Of a stretch of DNA of 64,000 bases, positions 1-9,200 are shown in pieces. This stretch comes from Alteromonas_E sp964230255. GTDB taxonomy: Bacteria > Pseudomonadota > Gammaproteobacteria > Enterobacterales > Alteromonadaceae. The stretch's first letter is position 1. Each line of letters starts with the position of its first letter. A program made the position numbers and the translations under genes. The stretch lies in the NCBI GenBank assembly GCA_964230255.1, contig CAXRGW010000040.1, positions 29,574 to 93,573 of the forward strand, given 5' to 3'. The notes under the pieces are model-generated. The model was not told the DNA's origin. It worked only from the letters and a program-made list of their open reading frames with translations, and did no database searches.

Positions 1-321
1 CTGGCGAAGGCTTTCGACTCGAATCCAACCTACACCCAGTCACTAGAATTGGCCGCATACACAGCAACGCCATTATTTATGGTTGGCTTCGCGGCTTTAT
101 TCCCTGTCTTATGGTTTATCATGGCGGTAGGCCTAGTCGGATTGTCTTATTCGGTCTATCTGTTGTATTCGGGTGTACCAATTATGATGCACATCCCAGA
201 AGAGAAAGGCTTTATTTATTCGAGCTCCGTTGTCACTTGTGGTCTAGTATTACTTGTAATTCTAATGGTAACGACTGTAATGTTATGGAGTGCTGGCATT
301 GGTCCTGTGTACGTGCACTAA
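1..321 (+). CDS. Yip1-family inner-membrane protein, C-terminal part
   Basis: The frame is open from the first base of the window to a TAA at 319-321, so the N-terminus lies outside. The 106 visible residues contain three hydrophobic segments, at about residues 25-45, 47-67 and 80-100. The pattern of a Pro-rich short loop after the second helix (around GVPIMMHIPEEKG) fits the Yip1/YohC-type multi-pass inner-membrane family, whose function in bacteria is not firmly known. It is followed directly by a symmetric terminator shared with purF on the other strand. The family call rests on topology and remembered motif resemblance. Confidence 0.6.
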   Translation: MAKAFDSNPTYTQSLELAAYTATPLFMVGFAALFPVLWFIMAVGLVGLSYSVYLLYSGVPIMMHIPEEKGFIYSSSVVTCGLVLLVILMVTTVMLWSAGIGPVYVH

Positions 322-347
322 CCAATGTAAGTGAACACCTTGAAAGT

Positions 348-375
348 AAAAAAGCCAGCTAACGCTGGCTTTTTT
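348..375. terminator. Bidirectional rho-independent terminator
   Basis: A perfect dyad lies here: six A, then GCCAGC, a TAAC loop, GCTGGC and six T. The A and T tracts flank a GC stem, so it can end transcription from both the Yip1-like gene on the plus strand and purF on the minus strand. Confidence 0.9.
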
Positions 376-389
376 GTTTTACTGTCTCG

Positions 390-1907
390 CTATTGATCAA
401 GGTTATGTAAATCGAGGTTGCTCAATTCAGCTTGCACCACAGGCGCTTTTTTGCTCTTCTCGCTACGAGCTGCATCAATGCCTTCTAGGTAAGATTGGTC
501 GACATCTCCGGTAATGTAATCACCATCAAACACAGATGTTTCGAACCTAGCTATTTGTTCATTCTCTTCACGCACGGCTTCTACCAAATCAGTTAAGTCT
601 TGGAAGATCAAGCCGTCAGCTTGAATCAAATCACTAATTTGATCAATCTCTCTGCCATAGGCGACTAATTCATTTGCCGATGGCATATCAATGCCATAGA
701 CATTCGGAAAGCGTATTTCTGGTGCCGCAGAAGCGAAGTAAACTTTTTTGGCTCCTGACTCTCGCGCCATCTCGATAATCTGACTAGAGGTTGTTCCGCG
801 CACAATACTGTCATCAACCAAGAGTACATTTTTACCTTTAAATTCTGAGGAAATAGCATTCAACTTGCGACGCACTGACTTTTTCCGCATGGTTTGGCCT
901 GGCATTATGAACGTGCGACCGATGTAGCGGTTTTTCACAAATCCCTGACGATATGGCAAATCTAAGGTATTAGCAATTTGCAATGCCACATCCATTGACG
1001 TTTCGGGAATAGGAATGACAACATCAATATCCTTATCTGCCCATTCGCGTTTTATTTTTTCACCCAGATTTTTACCCATATTTACACGTGAAGCGTAAAC
1101 GGAAATCCCATCAATAAACGAATCAGGTCGGGCAAAATAGACGAACTCAAAAATACAAGGTGACATTGTTGGCGTTTCAGCGCACTGCTGTGTGAATAAC
1201 TGGCCTTGTTCGGTAATATATACAGCTTCACCTGGAGCAACGTCGCGAACAAATTTAAAGCCAACAGCATCCAAAGCAACGCTCTCTGACGCTACCATGT
1301 ATTCGTCGCCTAACTCTGTACTGCGTTTACCTAGCGCCAGTGGACGAATGCCATAGGGGTCGCGAAACGCTAGAATGCCGTGCCCAATTATTGCCGCAAC
1401 TACAGCATAAGCCCCACGAATTTTCTTGTGAGTTTGTGCTACTACCTGAAATACATGTTCTGCAGATAACGTCGTCTCAGTACAGTTTTGCAATTCATGC
1501 GCTAATATGTTTAGCAATAACTCTGAATCTGAAGTGGTATTGATATGGCGTCTTGCAATTCGAGACACTTCTTGTTGAAGCTCTTTAGCATTGGTCAGGT
1601 TGCCGTTATGGGCAAAAGCAATACCAAAAGGTGAATTCACATAGAAAGGCTGAGCTTCGGCTGAACTCGATGTTCCGGCTGTAGGATAGCGACAATGACC
1701 GATGCCCATATTGCCCGTTAATCGCTTCATATGGCGCGTGTGGAAGACATCACGCACAAGCCCATTAGCTTTGCGTAAGTTGAACATATCATTGTCAATG
1801 GTCATGATACCAGCAGCATCTTGACCACGGTGTTGTAGCACCGTTAACCCGTCATAAAGCGACTGTGCAACACCGGCCTTACCAACAATTCCAACAATAC
1901 CACACAT
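390..1907 (-). CDS. purF: Amidophosphoribosyltransferase
   Basis: This enzyme makes 5-phosphoribosylamine from PRPP and glutamine, the first committed step of purine synthesis, in the cytosol. The 505 residues are the usual length. The protein begins MCGIVGI, so Cys2 becomes the N-terminal nucleophile of the glutaminase (Ntn hydrolase) domain after Met removal. A QHRGQDAAGI motif follows at about residues 26-35, and the PRPP-binding motif VLLVDDSIVRGTTS lies in the C-terminal phosphoribosyltransferase half. It is the last gene of the minus-strand dedD-cvpA-purF run, 16 bp after cvpA, as in E. coli. PurR control is known in relatives, but I did not identify an operator here. Confidence 0.98.
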   Translation of the reverse strand: MCGIVGIVGKAGVAQSLYDGLTVLQHRGQDAAGIMTIDNDMFNLRKANGLVRDVFHTRHMKRLTGNMGIGHCRYPTAGTSSSAEAQPFYVNSPFGIAFAHNGNLTNAKELQQEVSRIARRHINTTSDSELLLNILAHELQNCTETTLSAEHVFQVVAQTHKKIRGAYAVVAAIIGHGILAFRDPYGIRPLALGKRSTELGDEYMVASESVALDAVGFKFVRDVAPGEAVYITEQGQLFTQQCAETPTMSPCIFEFVYFARPDSFIDGISVYASRVNMGKNLGEKIKREWADKDIDVVIPIPETSMDVALQIANTLDLPYRQGFVKNRYIGRTFIMPGQTMRKKSVRRKLNAISSEFKGKNVLLVDDSIVRGTTSSQIIEMARESGAKKVYFASAAPEIRFPNVYGIDMPSANELVAYGREIDQISDLIQADGLIFQDLTDLVEAVREENEQIARFETSVFDGDYITGDVDQSYLEGIDAARSEKSKKAPVVQAELSNLDLHNLDQ

Positions 1908-1923
1908 GAAAATTACCTATTTA

Positions 1924-2409
1924 TCAGGAAGTTAAAAAGCTTGAACTGCCCTGCATATATTGAAAGAACCATTCAATTATGACTGCAAATTCGGGTAGCA
2001 AGAGCGATGTTTGCCACCATGTACTTGAAGCCGCAGGGGTAAATGTATCCATAAAAAACAATAAGGCGCTAACAATCAAAACGCCGCGGAGCGCACCAAA
2101 TACAGCGCCTAGTGCTCTATCTGTCCCACTTAACCCAGTTGCTTTGACCAACTGGCTGAAGACGTAATTAACGAGAGCACCGATAATTAGGGTAACAACA
2201 AATAAAATGGCAATAGCGACACCATTGCGCAACAACTCATCTGTTATGCGTGTGAGATAAACGGCAATGTCGGGATAAAACTGACTAGCAACGAAAAGAG
2301 CACTGAACCATACGGCAAGCGAAATTGCTTCTTTTACAAAACCACGGATCAAACTAATGACGGTAGATAAAGCGATGATGCCAATAATGGCGAAGTCAAA
2401 CCAATTCAT
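1924..2409 (-). CDS. cvpA: CvpA family inner-membrane protein
   Basis: This is a 161-residue polytopic membrane protein with four predicted helices. It matches E. coli CvpA along its length, including IRGFVKEAISL, TGLSGTDRALG and FGALRGVLIV, and it ends in SSSFL as the homologue does. CvpA is needed for colicin V production and for envelope stress tolerance in relatives; its biochemical role is unresolved. I chose the ATG at 2409 (MNWFDFAIIG) over an upstream in-frame TTG at 2439 because homologues start there. It sits between dedD and purF in the conserved order. Confidence 0.95.
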   Translation of the reverse strand: MNWFDFAIIGIIALSTVISLIRGFVKEAISLAVWFSALFVASQFYPDIAVYLTRITDELLRNGVAIAILFVVTLIIGALVNYVFSQLVKATGLSGTDRALGAVFGALRGVLIVSALLFFMDTFTPAASSTWWQTSLLLPEFAVIIEWFFQYMQGSSSFLTS

Positions 2410-2544
2410 TCGTTCTGAGCTTTCGTTCTGCTGGTGCAAATTACCATCTTTGAATGGCGCGCATTCTACCAGAAGCGTTAGTGAATACCAAACCTAGTAT
2501 CAGTATAAATTACTCGGAAATATGACTCGATAGAGGGGTTATGT

Positions 2545-3165
2545 TTACACTTTAAACTGCGTAATTTTTCCCGAGAGTCCAGTCAATTCGCGTAAATGTG
2601 ACAGCGAATTTTCGAGATTATCACGCTCAAGATCAGGTCCAACAAAAACTTTGGTTAACTGTCCTGCGCTAGTTTGCACTGGTCGACTAAATGCTCGATA
2701 ACCTGCATTTTCAAGTTTATCCAGCAATTCGCGGACATTTTTTTGATGACGAAAACTGCCCAACTGTATTACCCAACCGGTATTTTGTAACTCTTCTTCA
2801 ATTGGGCGATCAATGACCGTTTGGTCGGCCAAACTATCGTTTGTAATTGGTTGAGTGATCACTTCCGTTGTTTCAAGTGAAGCACCTTGTTGCTCAACTT
2901 GTTCGCTTTGATTTTGTTGTTCCGGAGTATCGTCAACAGGCTGATCTTCAACAATCTCTATTGGACGAGACGCTGCAGCAGCGACTTCTTCACTGGGAAA
3001 CCTTGGCGGTTGAACTAATGGTTCACGCACGGGCGATTCTGGCACCGTAACAAATGCCACTTGCTGATCGGCTTTCTTTCCATCGAGTAAGTCGGGCAAA
3101 AAGATAACAGCTAAAGCCACAACAATGATGGTACCGACCAAGCGGTTTTGTAACGCACTAGACAA
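2545..3165 (-). CDS. dedD: SPOR-domain cell division protein DedD
   Basis: This is a 206-residue bitopic inner-membrane protein. Residues 1-7 are cytoplasmic and one helix covers about 9-25 (LVGTIIVVALAVIFLPDLL, typical of DedD). A Pro/Glu/Gln-rich periplasmic linker follows, then a C-terminal SPOR domain (about 128-206) that binds denuded glycans at the division septum. The start is TTG at 3165, preceded by GGAG at good spacing; no ATG in frame fits. It lies between folC and cvpA, the conserved position in gammaproteobacteria. Confidence 0.93.
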   Translation of the reverse strand: MSSALQNRLVGTIIVVALAVIFLPDLLDGKKADQQVAFVTVPESPVREPLVQPPRFPSEEVAAAASRPIEIVEDQPVDDTPEQQNQSEQVEQQGASLETTEVITQPITNDSLADQTVIDRPIEEELQNTGWVIQLGSFRHQKNVRELLDKLENAGYRAFSRPVQTSAGQLTKVFVGPDLERDNLENSLSHLRELTGLSGKITQFKV

Positions 3166-3196
3166 ACAACGTCTCCACTAAAACAATGAATATGTA

Positions 3197-4489
3197 TTAT
3201 AGGCGTTGTTGCGCATTAAATGTCAACATTTCAGCGACAGTAACAAAAGAACCGAAGACCAACACCACGTCATCCGGAGAAACCTTTGCCATAATGCGTT
3301 GGGCTGCTTCGGCGACATCATTTGCGGCTTCATCACAGACTTGACCAACTAAAGCTCGCTGTAAATCAGCGATCGTTGCTGCGCGAGCTTCTGGTAACCC
3401 TACCGGGATCCATGTCGGTGATAAAGGCGCAAAAATGCCTAGCGTTTCACGCATGGCCTTATCGCGCATCATACCCACAATAATGTATAGCTTGTCCCAC
3501 TTAAGCTGCTTTAATTGCTGAACAACTAATTGAGCAGCATGCGGGTTGTGACCGACATCGACAATCCAGTCGGGTTGGTAGCTCAATCGTTGAAAGCGAC
3601 CAGGTAACCCTGCCGTGCGGATCAGTTGTCGTAATATCTCCGGCTTAGCGTTTAACTTAACTAGTTCGCCCAACATGTCTAGCGCTGCCAATGCGGTAGC
3701 AATATTGTCTATCAGTAGCAATGGCTGAGGTAACTGAGTTAATTCGAAAGATCCCCCCTGCCATGACCAAAGCGCGTTACCTGTTTGATTGAAATCGAAC
3801 TCACGGCCTTTGTGCTGAATGTTGCCCGCCACCTGTTGTGCTTGGGTGAGCATCACTTGCGGTACATCGCGCTCGCCAAGCACGATCTGTTTGTCCGCAC
3901 GAAATATACCTGCTTTCTCAAAAGCAACTGATTCTCGTGTATCCCCAAGGTATTCTTGGTGATCGAGTGCAATTGAAGTTATAACCGCCAATTCATTATC
4001 GACAATGTTAGTCGCATCTAATCGTCCGCCTAAACCAACCTCCAGAATCAAATAGTCAGGTTTGGCTTGTCCTATCAACCACAAGGCGGCCAAAGTGCTA
4101 AATTCAAAGTAAGTTAATGAATCATCACCACGAATGCGCTCTATATGCAATAGCGCCTCACAAAATTGTCCTTCACTTGGGCTTGCATCGTTAAGACGCA
4201 CTCGCTCAGTAAAACTAATCAAATGCGGAGAACTATAGAGTCCAACGGATTTATTTAGTTGCAAAAGCGCAAGTTCTAAAAAGCGACATGTTGACCCCTT
4301 TCCATTGGTGCCGCCAACTGTAACTACACGGGTTGATGAAAAATCTAGTGCCAGTCGTTTGAACACACGGTTAACGCGATCAAGTGACATGTCGATTTCA
4401 GTGGGGTGGATTACTAATAAATAGGCAAGCCATTGATCCAAAGACCACGCAGATTGCGTGGTCTTTGGATACTCAGAAGTGTCTTTCAT
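3197..4489 (-). CDS. folC: Dihydrofolate synthase / folylpolyglutamate synthase
   Basis: This bifunctional Mur-ligase-type enzyme adds glutamate to dihydropteroate and then extends the polyglutamate tail of folates. The 430-residue protein has the ATP-binding loop VGGTNGKGSTCRFLE at about residues 59-73, SSPHLISFTERVR, and the later DVGHNPHAAQ motif that starts the glutamate-ligase C-terminal domain. It lies three bases after accD on the same strand and is probably translated from the same message. Its first codons contain a 15-bp perfect inverted repeat (4436-4470), described separately. Confidence 0.97.
   Translation of the reverse strand: MKDTSEYPKTTQSAWSLDQWLAYLLVIHPTEIDMSLDRVNRVFKRLALDFSSTRVVTVGGTNGKGSTCRFLELALLQLNKSVGLYSSPHLISFTERVRLNDASPSEGQFCEALLHIERIRGDDSLTYFEFSTLAALWLIGQAKPDYLILEVGLGGRLDATNIVDNELAVITSIALDHQEYLGDTRESVAFEKAGIFRADKQIVLGERDVPQVMLTQAQQVAGNIQHKGREFDFNQTGNALWSWQGGSFELTQLPQPLLLIDNIATALAALDMLGELVKLNAKPEILRQLIRTAGLPGRFQRLSYQPDWIVDVGHNPHAAQLVVQQLKQLKWDKLYIIVGMMRDKAMRETLGIFAPLSPTWIPVGLPEARAATIADLQRALVGQVCDEAANDVAEAAQRIMAKVSPDDVVLVFGSFVTVAEMLTFNAQQRL
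4436..4470. repeat. 15-bp perfect inverted repeat in the 5' end of folC
   Basis: The arms ATCCAAAGACCACGC (4436-4450) and GCGTGGTCTTTGGAT (4456-4470) are perfect reverse complements around the 5-base loop AGATT. They fall in about codons 7-18 of folC, in its variable N-terminal extension, and just downstream of accD. No T-run follows on the minus strand, so it is not a standard terminator. A messenger hairpin that tunes folC translation relative to accD is an inference. Confidence 0.85.
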
Positions 4490-4492
4490 TGA

Positions 4493-5335
4493 TTAGTGAC
4501 GATGTAATTTACTCAGAATGCTATGCAGTGTATCGCGCATTTCGCGACGGTCAACAATCATATCAATTGCACCTTTTTCCAGTAAAAATTCACTGCGTTG
4601 AAACCCTGGTGGGAGCGTCTCGCGAACCGTTTGCTCAATAACCCGAGGCCCAGCAAAACCGATGAGGGCTTTAGGCTCGGCAATATTTATATCGCCTAGC
4701 ATTGCTAGACTTGCCGATACCCCCCCCATCGTTGGGTCAGTCAATACAGAGATAAAAGGTATTCCACGTTCACTCATTTTGGCCAGCGCTGCACTTGTCT
4801 TTGCCATTTGCATTAGTGAAAACAACGCCTCCTGCATACGCGCGCCCCCACTGGCAGAAAAACACACAAGAGGCATGTTGTTTTCGAGGCATTCATTAAC
4901 CGCAGCAACAAACCTAGCACCAACTACTGATGCCATCGAGCCCCCCATAAAACTAAACTCAAAACACGCCACAACTACAGGCATACCTTTCAATTTACCG
5001 CGCATAACTACCAAGGCGTCTTTTTCATTGGTTGATTTTTGTGCCGCAGTAATTCGATCCTTGTAGCGCTTAGAGTCTTTGAATTTCAAGATATCTTGCG
5101 GCTCTAGTTCAGCGGCAAGTTCGGACTTGTCCCCAGCATCCAACAAACCTTCAATTCTGGCACGTGCTTTAATTCGCATGTGATGGCCGCACTTGGGACA
5201 AACTTCAAGCTGTTTTTCCAATTCGGACTTATACAATACTGCGCTACACTCCGTGCACTTGGTCCAAACACCTTCAGGTACATTACCTTTCGTGGAGGTC
5301 TGGGTTCTCGGCAGTATTTTCTGGATCCAACTCAT
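4493..5335 (-). CDS. accD: Acetyl-CoA carboxylase carboxyltransferase subunit beta
   Basis: This is the beta subunit of the carboxyltransferase that moves the carboxyl group from carboxybiotin to acetyl-CoA, giving malonyl-CoA for fatty-acid synthesis; it pairs with AccA. The 280-residue protein has the N-terminal four-cysteine zinc finger (C27, C30, C46, C49) and the crotonase-like core with GGSMASVVGARFV and ASGGARMQEALFSLMQMAKTS. It lies between truA and folC on the minus strand. The trpF gene found beside accD in some gammaproteobacteria is absent, as is dedA of E. coli. Confidence 0.98.
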   Translation of the reverse strand: MSWIQKILPRTQTSTKGNVPEGVWTKCTECSAVLYKSELEKQLEVCPKCGHHMRIKARARIEGLLDAGDKSELAAELEPQDILKFKDSKRYKDRITAAQKSTNEKDALVVMRGKLKGMPVVVACFEFSFMGGSMASVVGARFVAAVNECLENNMPLVCFSASGGARMQEALFSLMQMAKTSAALAKMSERGIPFISVLTDPTMGGVSASLAMLGDINIAEPKALIGFAGPRVIEQTVRETLPPGFQRSEFLLEKGAIDMIVDRREMRDTLHSILSKLHRH

Positions 5336-5422
5336 TAATTCATTTCCTGTTGCTACGACATTTCACCAGCGTTATTAGAGCATAGTCCGGCGTTAGGACA
5401 AAAACAAAACTGGTCTAAGAAG

Positions 5423-6208
5423 TCAGTCTGGCACAAATAGAGGACCCAGTGGCGTGTAAGGTATACCAAATATTTCGGGGTATTCAACGTGCACTAGATA
5501 TAAACCGTTAGGCTTTGCCGTCGCACCAGCCTGCGTGCGGTCTTTGCTCGCTAGCAGCTCAGCTATCCATTCAATCGGTTGCTCGCCACAACCAACTACA
5601 ATAAGAGATCCTGTTATATTGCGCACCATATGATGTAAAAACGCGTTAGCAGTAACATCAACAAATACATATGGACCGCGGCGCTCAACGCTAATCGCAC
5701 GTATGTTGCGAAAAGGCGTCTTGGATTGACAATGCGCTGCGCGAAATGCACTAAAATCGTTTTCACCGATTAAACATTGGGCTGCAATATGCATTCGCTC
5801 GGCATCTAGTGGTCGATACTCATGAGTTAAGCCCCCGCGTAAAATGCCTGGGCGCAATTTAGCGTTGTAAATGACGTATCGATAGCGTCGAGCAGTCGCA
5901 CTGTAGCGCGCATGAAAATCATTATCGAAAGCCTTGGCCCAATGAACTGCGACAGCATCTGGTAAATGCGTATTCACTCCCATTGTCCAGGCGCGCTCAG
6001 GACGTTCAACGTCAGTATCAAAATGAACGATTTGGTTGGTGGCGTGAACGCCCGCATCTGTGCGACCGGCACACTGGACTTCGATTGCAGTATCGGCGAT
6101 TTTCGACAACGCACTTTCCAGTGATAATTGAACGGTACTTAGCTGTTGTTGGCGCTGCCAACCGTAAAACGCCGAGCCATCATATTCAATCCCAAGTGCA
6201 ATGCGCAA
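5423..6208 (-). CDS. truA: tRNA pseudouridine synthase A
   Basis: TruA isomerises uridines 38-40 in the anticodon stem-loop of many tRNAs. The sequence follows E. coli TruA nearly throughout: IALGIEYDGSAFYGWQRQ, the catalytic-Asp motif CAGRTDAGVHA, ARRYRYVIYN, HHMVRNITGSL and a terminal PLGPLF. No ATG start fits. The TTG at 6208 lies 8 bases after AAAGG and gives MRIALGIEYDGS, which is where homology begins. An upstream TTG at 6229 would add seven residues but has a poorer ribosome site. It stands between fimV and accD. Confidence 0.95.
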   Translation of the reverse strand: MRIALGIEYDGSAFYGWQRQQQLSTVQLSLESALSKIADTAIEVQCAGRTDAGVHATNQIVHFDTDVERPERAWTMGVNTHLPDAVAVHWAKAFDNDFHARYSATARRYRYVIYNAKLRPGILRGGLTHEYRPLDAERMHIAAQCLIGENDFSAFRAAHCQSKTPFRNIRAISVERRGPYVFVDVTANAFLHHMVRNITGSLIVVGCGEQPIEWIAELLASKDRTQAGATAKPNGLYLVHVEYPEIFGIPYTPLGPLFVPD

Positions 6209-6284
6209 CCGATAAACCTTTGTGTACAACCAAAATTGGCGGCAAGTGTAGCCTAACTAGGTAATAGCAGACAACCACAAGCAC

Positions 6285-9200
6285 TTATTTAAGCGTTTTT
6301 AATAACTCGTTCGCTTCACGCTGCTGTTCTTCTGAGCCATCAGCAATAACTTCCTTCAATAATTCGATTGCTGCAGCACTGTCGTCCATTTCAATGTAAG
6401 CATGTGCAAGGTCTAGCTTAGCAGCCTGTTCCCCACCATCGTCAACATCAACAACTACATCGTCATCACTTACACCAGTAAATTCAGCTAGTGCGACATC
6501 TAAATTGAGGTTGACATCATCAACTTCAGAGCCATCATCAGCCTGACTTTCAGCTAATAACGTATCGACATCAACAAAGTCCTGATCTGCAGTTTCTGGT
6601 TGCGCGGACTCGTCTTCGGTAAACAAAGCATCTAGGTCGAGATCGGGATTATCCAGTTTTAGCTCTGTTTTTCCGTCTTCTTCCACATCAATACTATCAA
6701 GAAGTTCATCAAAGTCCGAACCTTCGATTTCTTCTAATACCAATGAGTCTTCGCTATCACCTGATTCACTCAACCAATCACCCAGTCCGGGCAAGTCTTT
6801 AAGATCATCCGGCTCATCACCATCTGTCGCTGACGCACCTTCGGGTTTTGACTCGCTTGGGTCTTCACTTGCTTCATCTACTGAATCATCAAGTAAAAAT
6901 TCATCAAACTCTTGATCAAGCAATGAATCGTCAAACGCGCTATCTTCGCCGTCACCTAAACTGGGGATATCATCTAACTCGAACCCTTCTTCTAGAGCAA
7001 ATTCATCAGCTTTTACATCGGCTTCAGTGTCAGCGACGGCATCTTCTATATCTAACTCAGGTTCTTCTAGGACAAGCTCTTCCGATTCGTCAGTGTCGGA
7101 GTCGTCAGGAATTTCAAGCTCTTCCTCAATGGCTCGTTCTTCAGTTTCTACCGCTTCGACTTCTGCTAGCAGCTCATCGCTGACGATTTCGGCAGACGCC
7201 TCTTCGACTGTTTCTTCTGAATCTTCAATGCCAGTGTCTATTTCAGCTAAAACTTCAACGGAAGGGCTTTCCTCAGTTAATTCCGTACGAAGCGCAGTAG
7301 TATCCTCGTCAACGTCTAATTCGGCAATGTCGTGGTTTGTTTCAACATCCGCTTCAAGTTCGGCGAGTAGCTCATCAGCTAAATCTTCATTTTCATCGCT
7401 CGCTAATTCAGAACCAGTGTCGGCGTCCTCTGCAGGTCCTTCAATATCAGCTTCAAGCTCTGCCAATAACTCGTCAGCTAAAATATCATTTACGTCTTCG
7501 TTAGCGGTTTCACTTTCTGGCTCGGTCTCTTCAACTTCGGCCTCAAGCTCCGCTAATAACTCATCGGCAAGTGCATCATTGCTGTCGGTTTCGTCAGCAT
7601 TCTCGTCCATTGCGGGAGCTGTTTCGTCAGAAGCATCCTCAATGTCGGCCTCAAGCTCTGCTAATAGTTCATCGGCTAAGTCATCACCAGCACCTGTTGT
7701 TAATTGTTCTTCAGCTTCACCTCGAAGTTCTGCTAACAAGTCATCAGACAGCGGATCTTCAAGATCACTTATATCATCGATGTCTAAATCACTAGCAAAC
7801 TCGTCTAAGGTTTGTATATCTTGCTGTGATTGCTGAACATCATCTTCCGCCAGCTCACTGTCCGCACTATCGCCTTCGTCATCATCATCGTCATCAAAGT
7901 CAGTGTCGCCCATCATGTCTTGCATCATTTCGAGCTGTTCTAACTCGCCAAGTATCTCGTCTGTGACTTTATCTAATGCTTCATTTTGTGCGGCGACTTC
8001 ATCTCCAAGCTGTTCAAGCATTTGATTCGACACACCAGTTTCTACATCAACATCAATACCGGCTGGCGTATCGCCTTTTTGCTCAGGCTCCTCAAGTAAT
8101 TCATCTATACTTATTTCAGGTTTTTCATCTTCGTCGTCTAGCTCACTAATCGCTTGTTCAGCCTCAGAAGCTAGGACTTCATCCAAGTCATCAGTATCAG
8201 CAAGCTCGGCATCTAACTCTTCGTCAAGTGCAGCTTCGAGCTCGTCACCTTGGGATAATTCAGCAACGAGTTCACTATCAACGTCGCTAAGCTCATCTTC
8301 ATCAAATAATTCGTCGAGTGAGTCTTCGTTAATGCTGACATCTTCCATTTCGGCAGCTAACGCTTCATCGACGTCATCTTCCAGCGCATCAGATAAATCA
8401 ATATCGTCATCAGCCGATAGGTCAATACCATCGATTTCATCTAATTCTTTTATCAGCTCTTCATCATTTTCGAATAAGCTGTCACCGTCTTCAATCTCTG
8501 GTACCAACATTTCATCGCTTAAGTCGGCATAGCTCTCTAGCTCGTTCTCTACGGCATCGTCCAATGATTCTTCGAGCTCGTCAGAAAGAATATCATCAAG
8601 AAGTTCATCATCATTAAATAAGTCTTCTTCAACGTTAGGCGCAGTTAAATCATCGACCAATGAGTCGCTCAAGTCATCCATCGCTGGCTGAGTGGCTTGC
8701 GCCGGTTTAATGATTGGTTGCGATTCATTAGCAACCAAAGTCTCAGTAGGTTTACGACGTTTTAACAAAACCCAAAAAAGACTGCCTAAAAAGAGGACGG
8801 TAAATAGAATAGATCCTGCAATTATGCCGGTTGGGGTCGTCAAATGCTGAACAAAAGAAGCTTCTTCTTTCTCTCGCTCGCGCTGTTTAAATTGTTCAAA
8901 TTCGTCAATTAGCTCGCGTTGCAATTGCAACTGCGCGTCTAATTGTGGCTGGACTTGCTCTTGAACTTGACCGCGCAACTCATCGATATCTTGATTAACC
9001 CCATCTAGCCGCTCAATGACTTTGCGATTTTCATCGATGAGCGCCTGCACATTGTCAATTGATGCGGCAAACTGTTGCCGCAAAATATCGAATTGTTCTA
9101 ATTGTTGTTTATCTAACTGAGTAAGTCGTTCAGTAAGTTGTGACGCCGTTTCGTCCAAGTCAGCTTTTTTGACCAGCTCTCCTGGCGGCTTAATGTTGGT

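Noticed and set aside
1924..2439. Longer cvpA start at 2439 (TTG)
   Set aside because: Homologues begin at MNWFDFAII; the extension adds ten residues with no support.
4662..5066. 134-residue frame antisense to accD
   Set aside because: It lies wholly inside a strongly conserved gene and has no start context.
5405..5421. FadR-like half-site AACTGGTCTAAG between truA and accD
   Set aside because: Only one half matches, and it lies inside an operon and not at a fatty-acid promoter.
7027..7836. 269-residue Ser-rich open frame on the plus strand
   Set aside because: It is the antisense of the Asp/Glu-rich fimV tail; such repeats give long Ser/Ala-rich frames on the other strand. It has no ribosome site and no domain.
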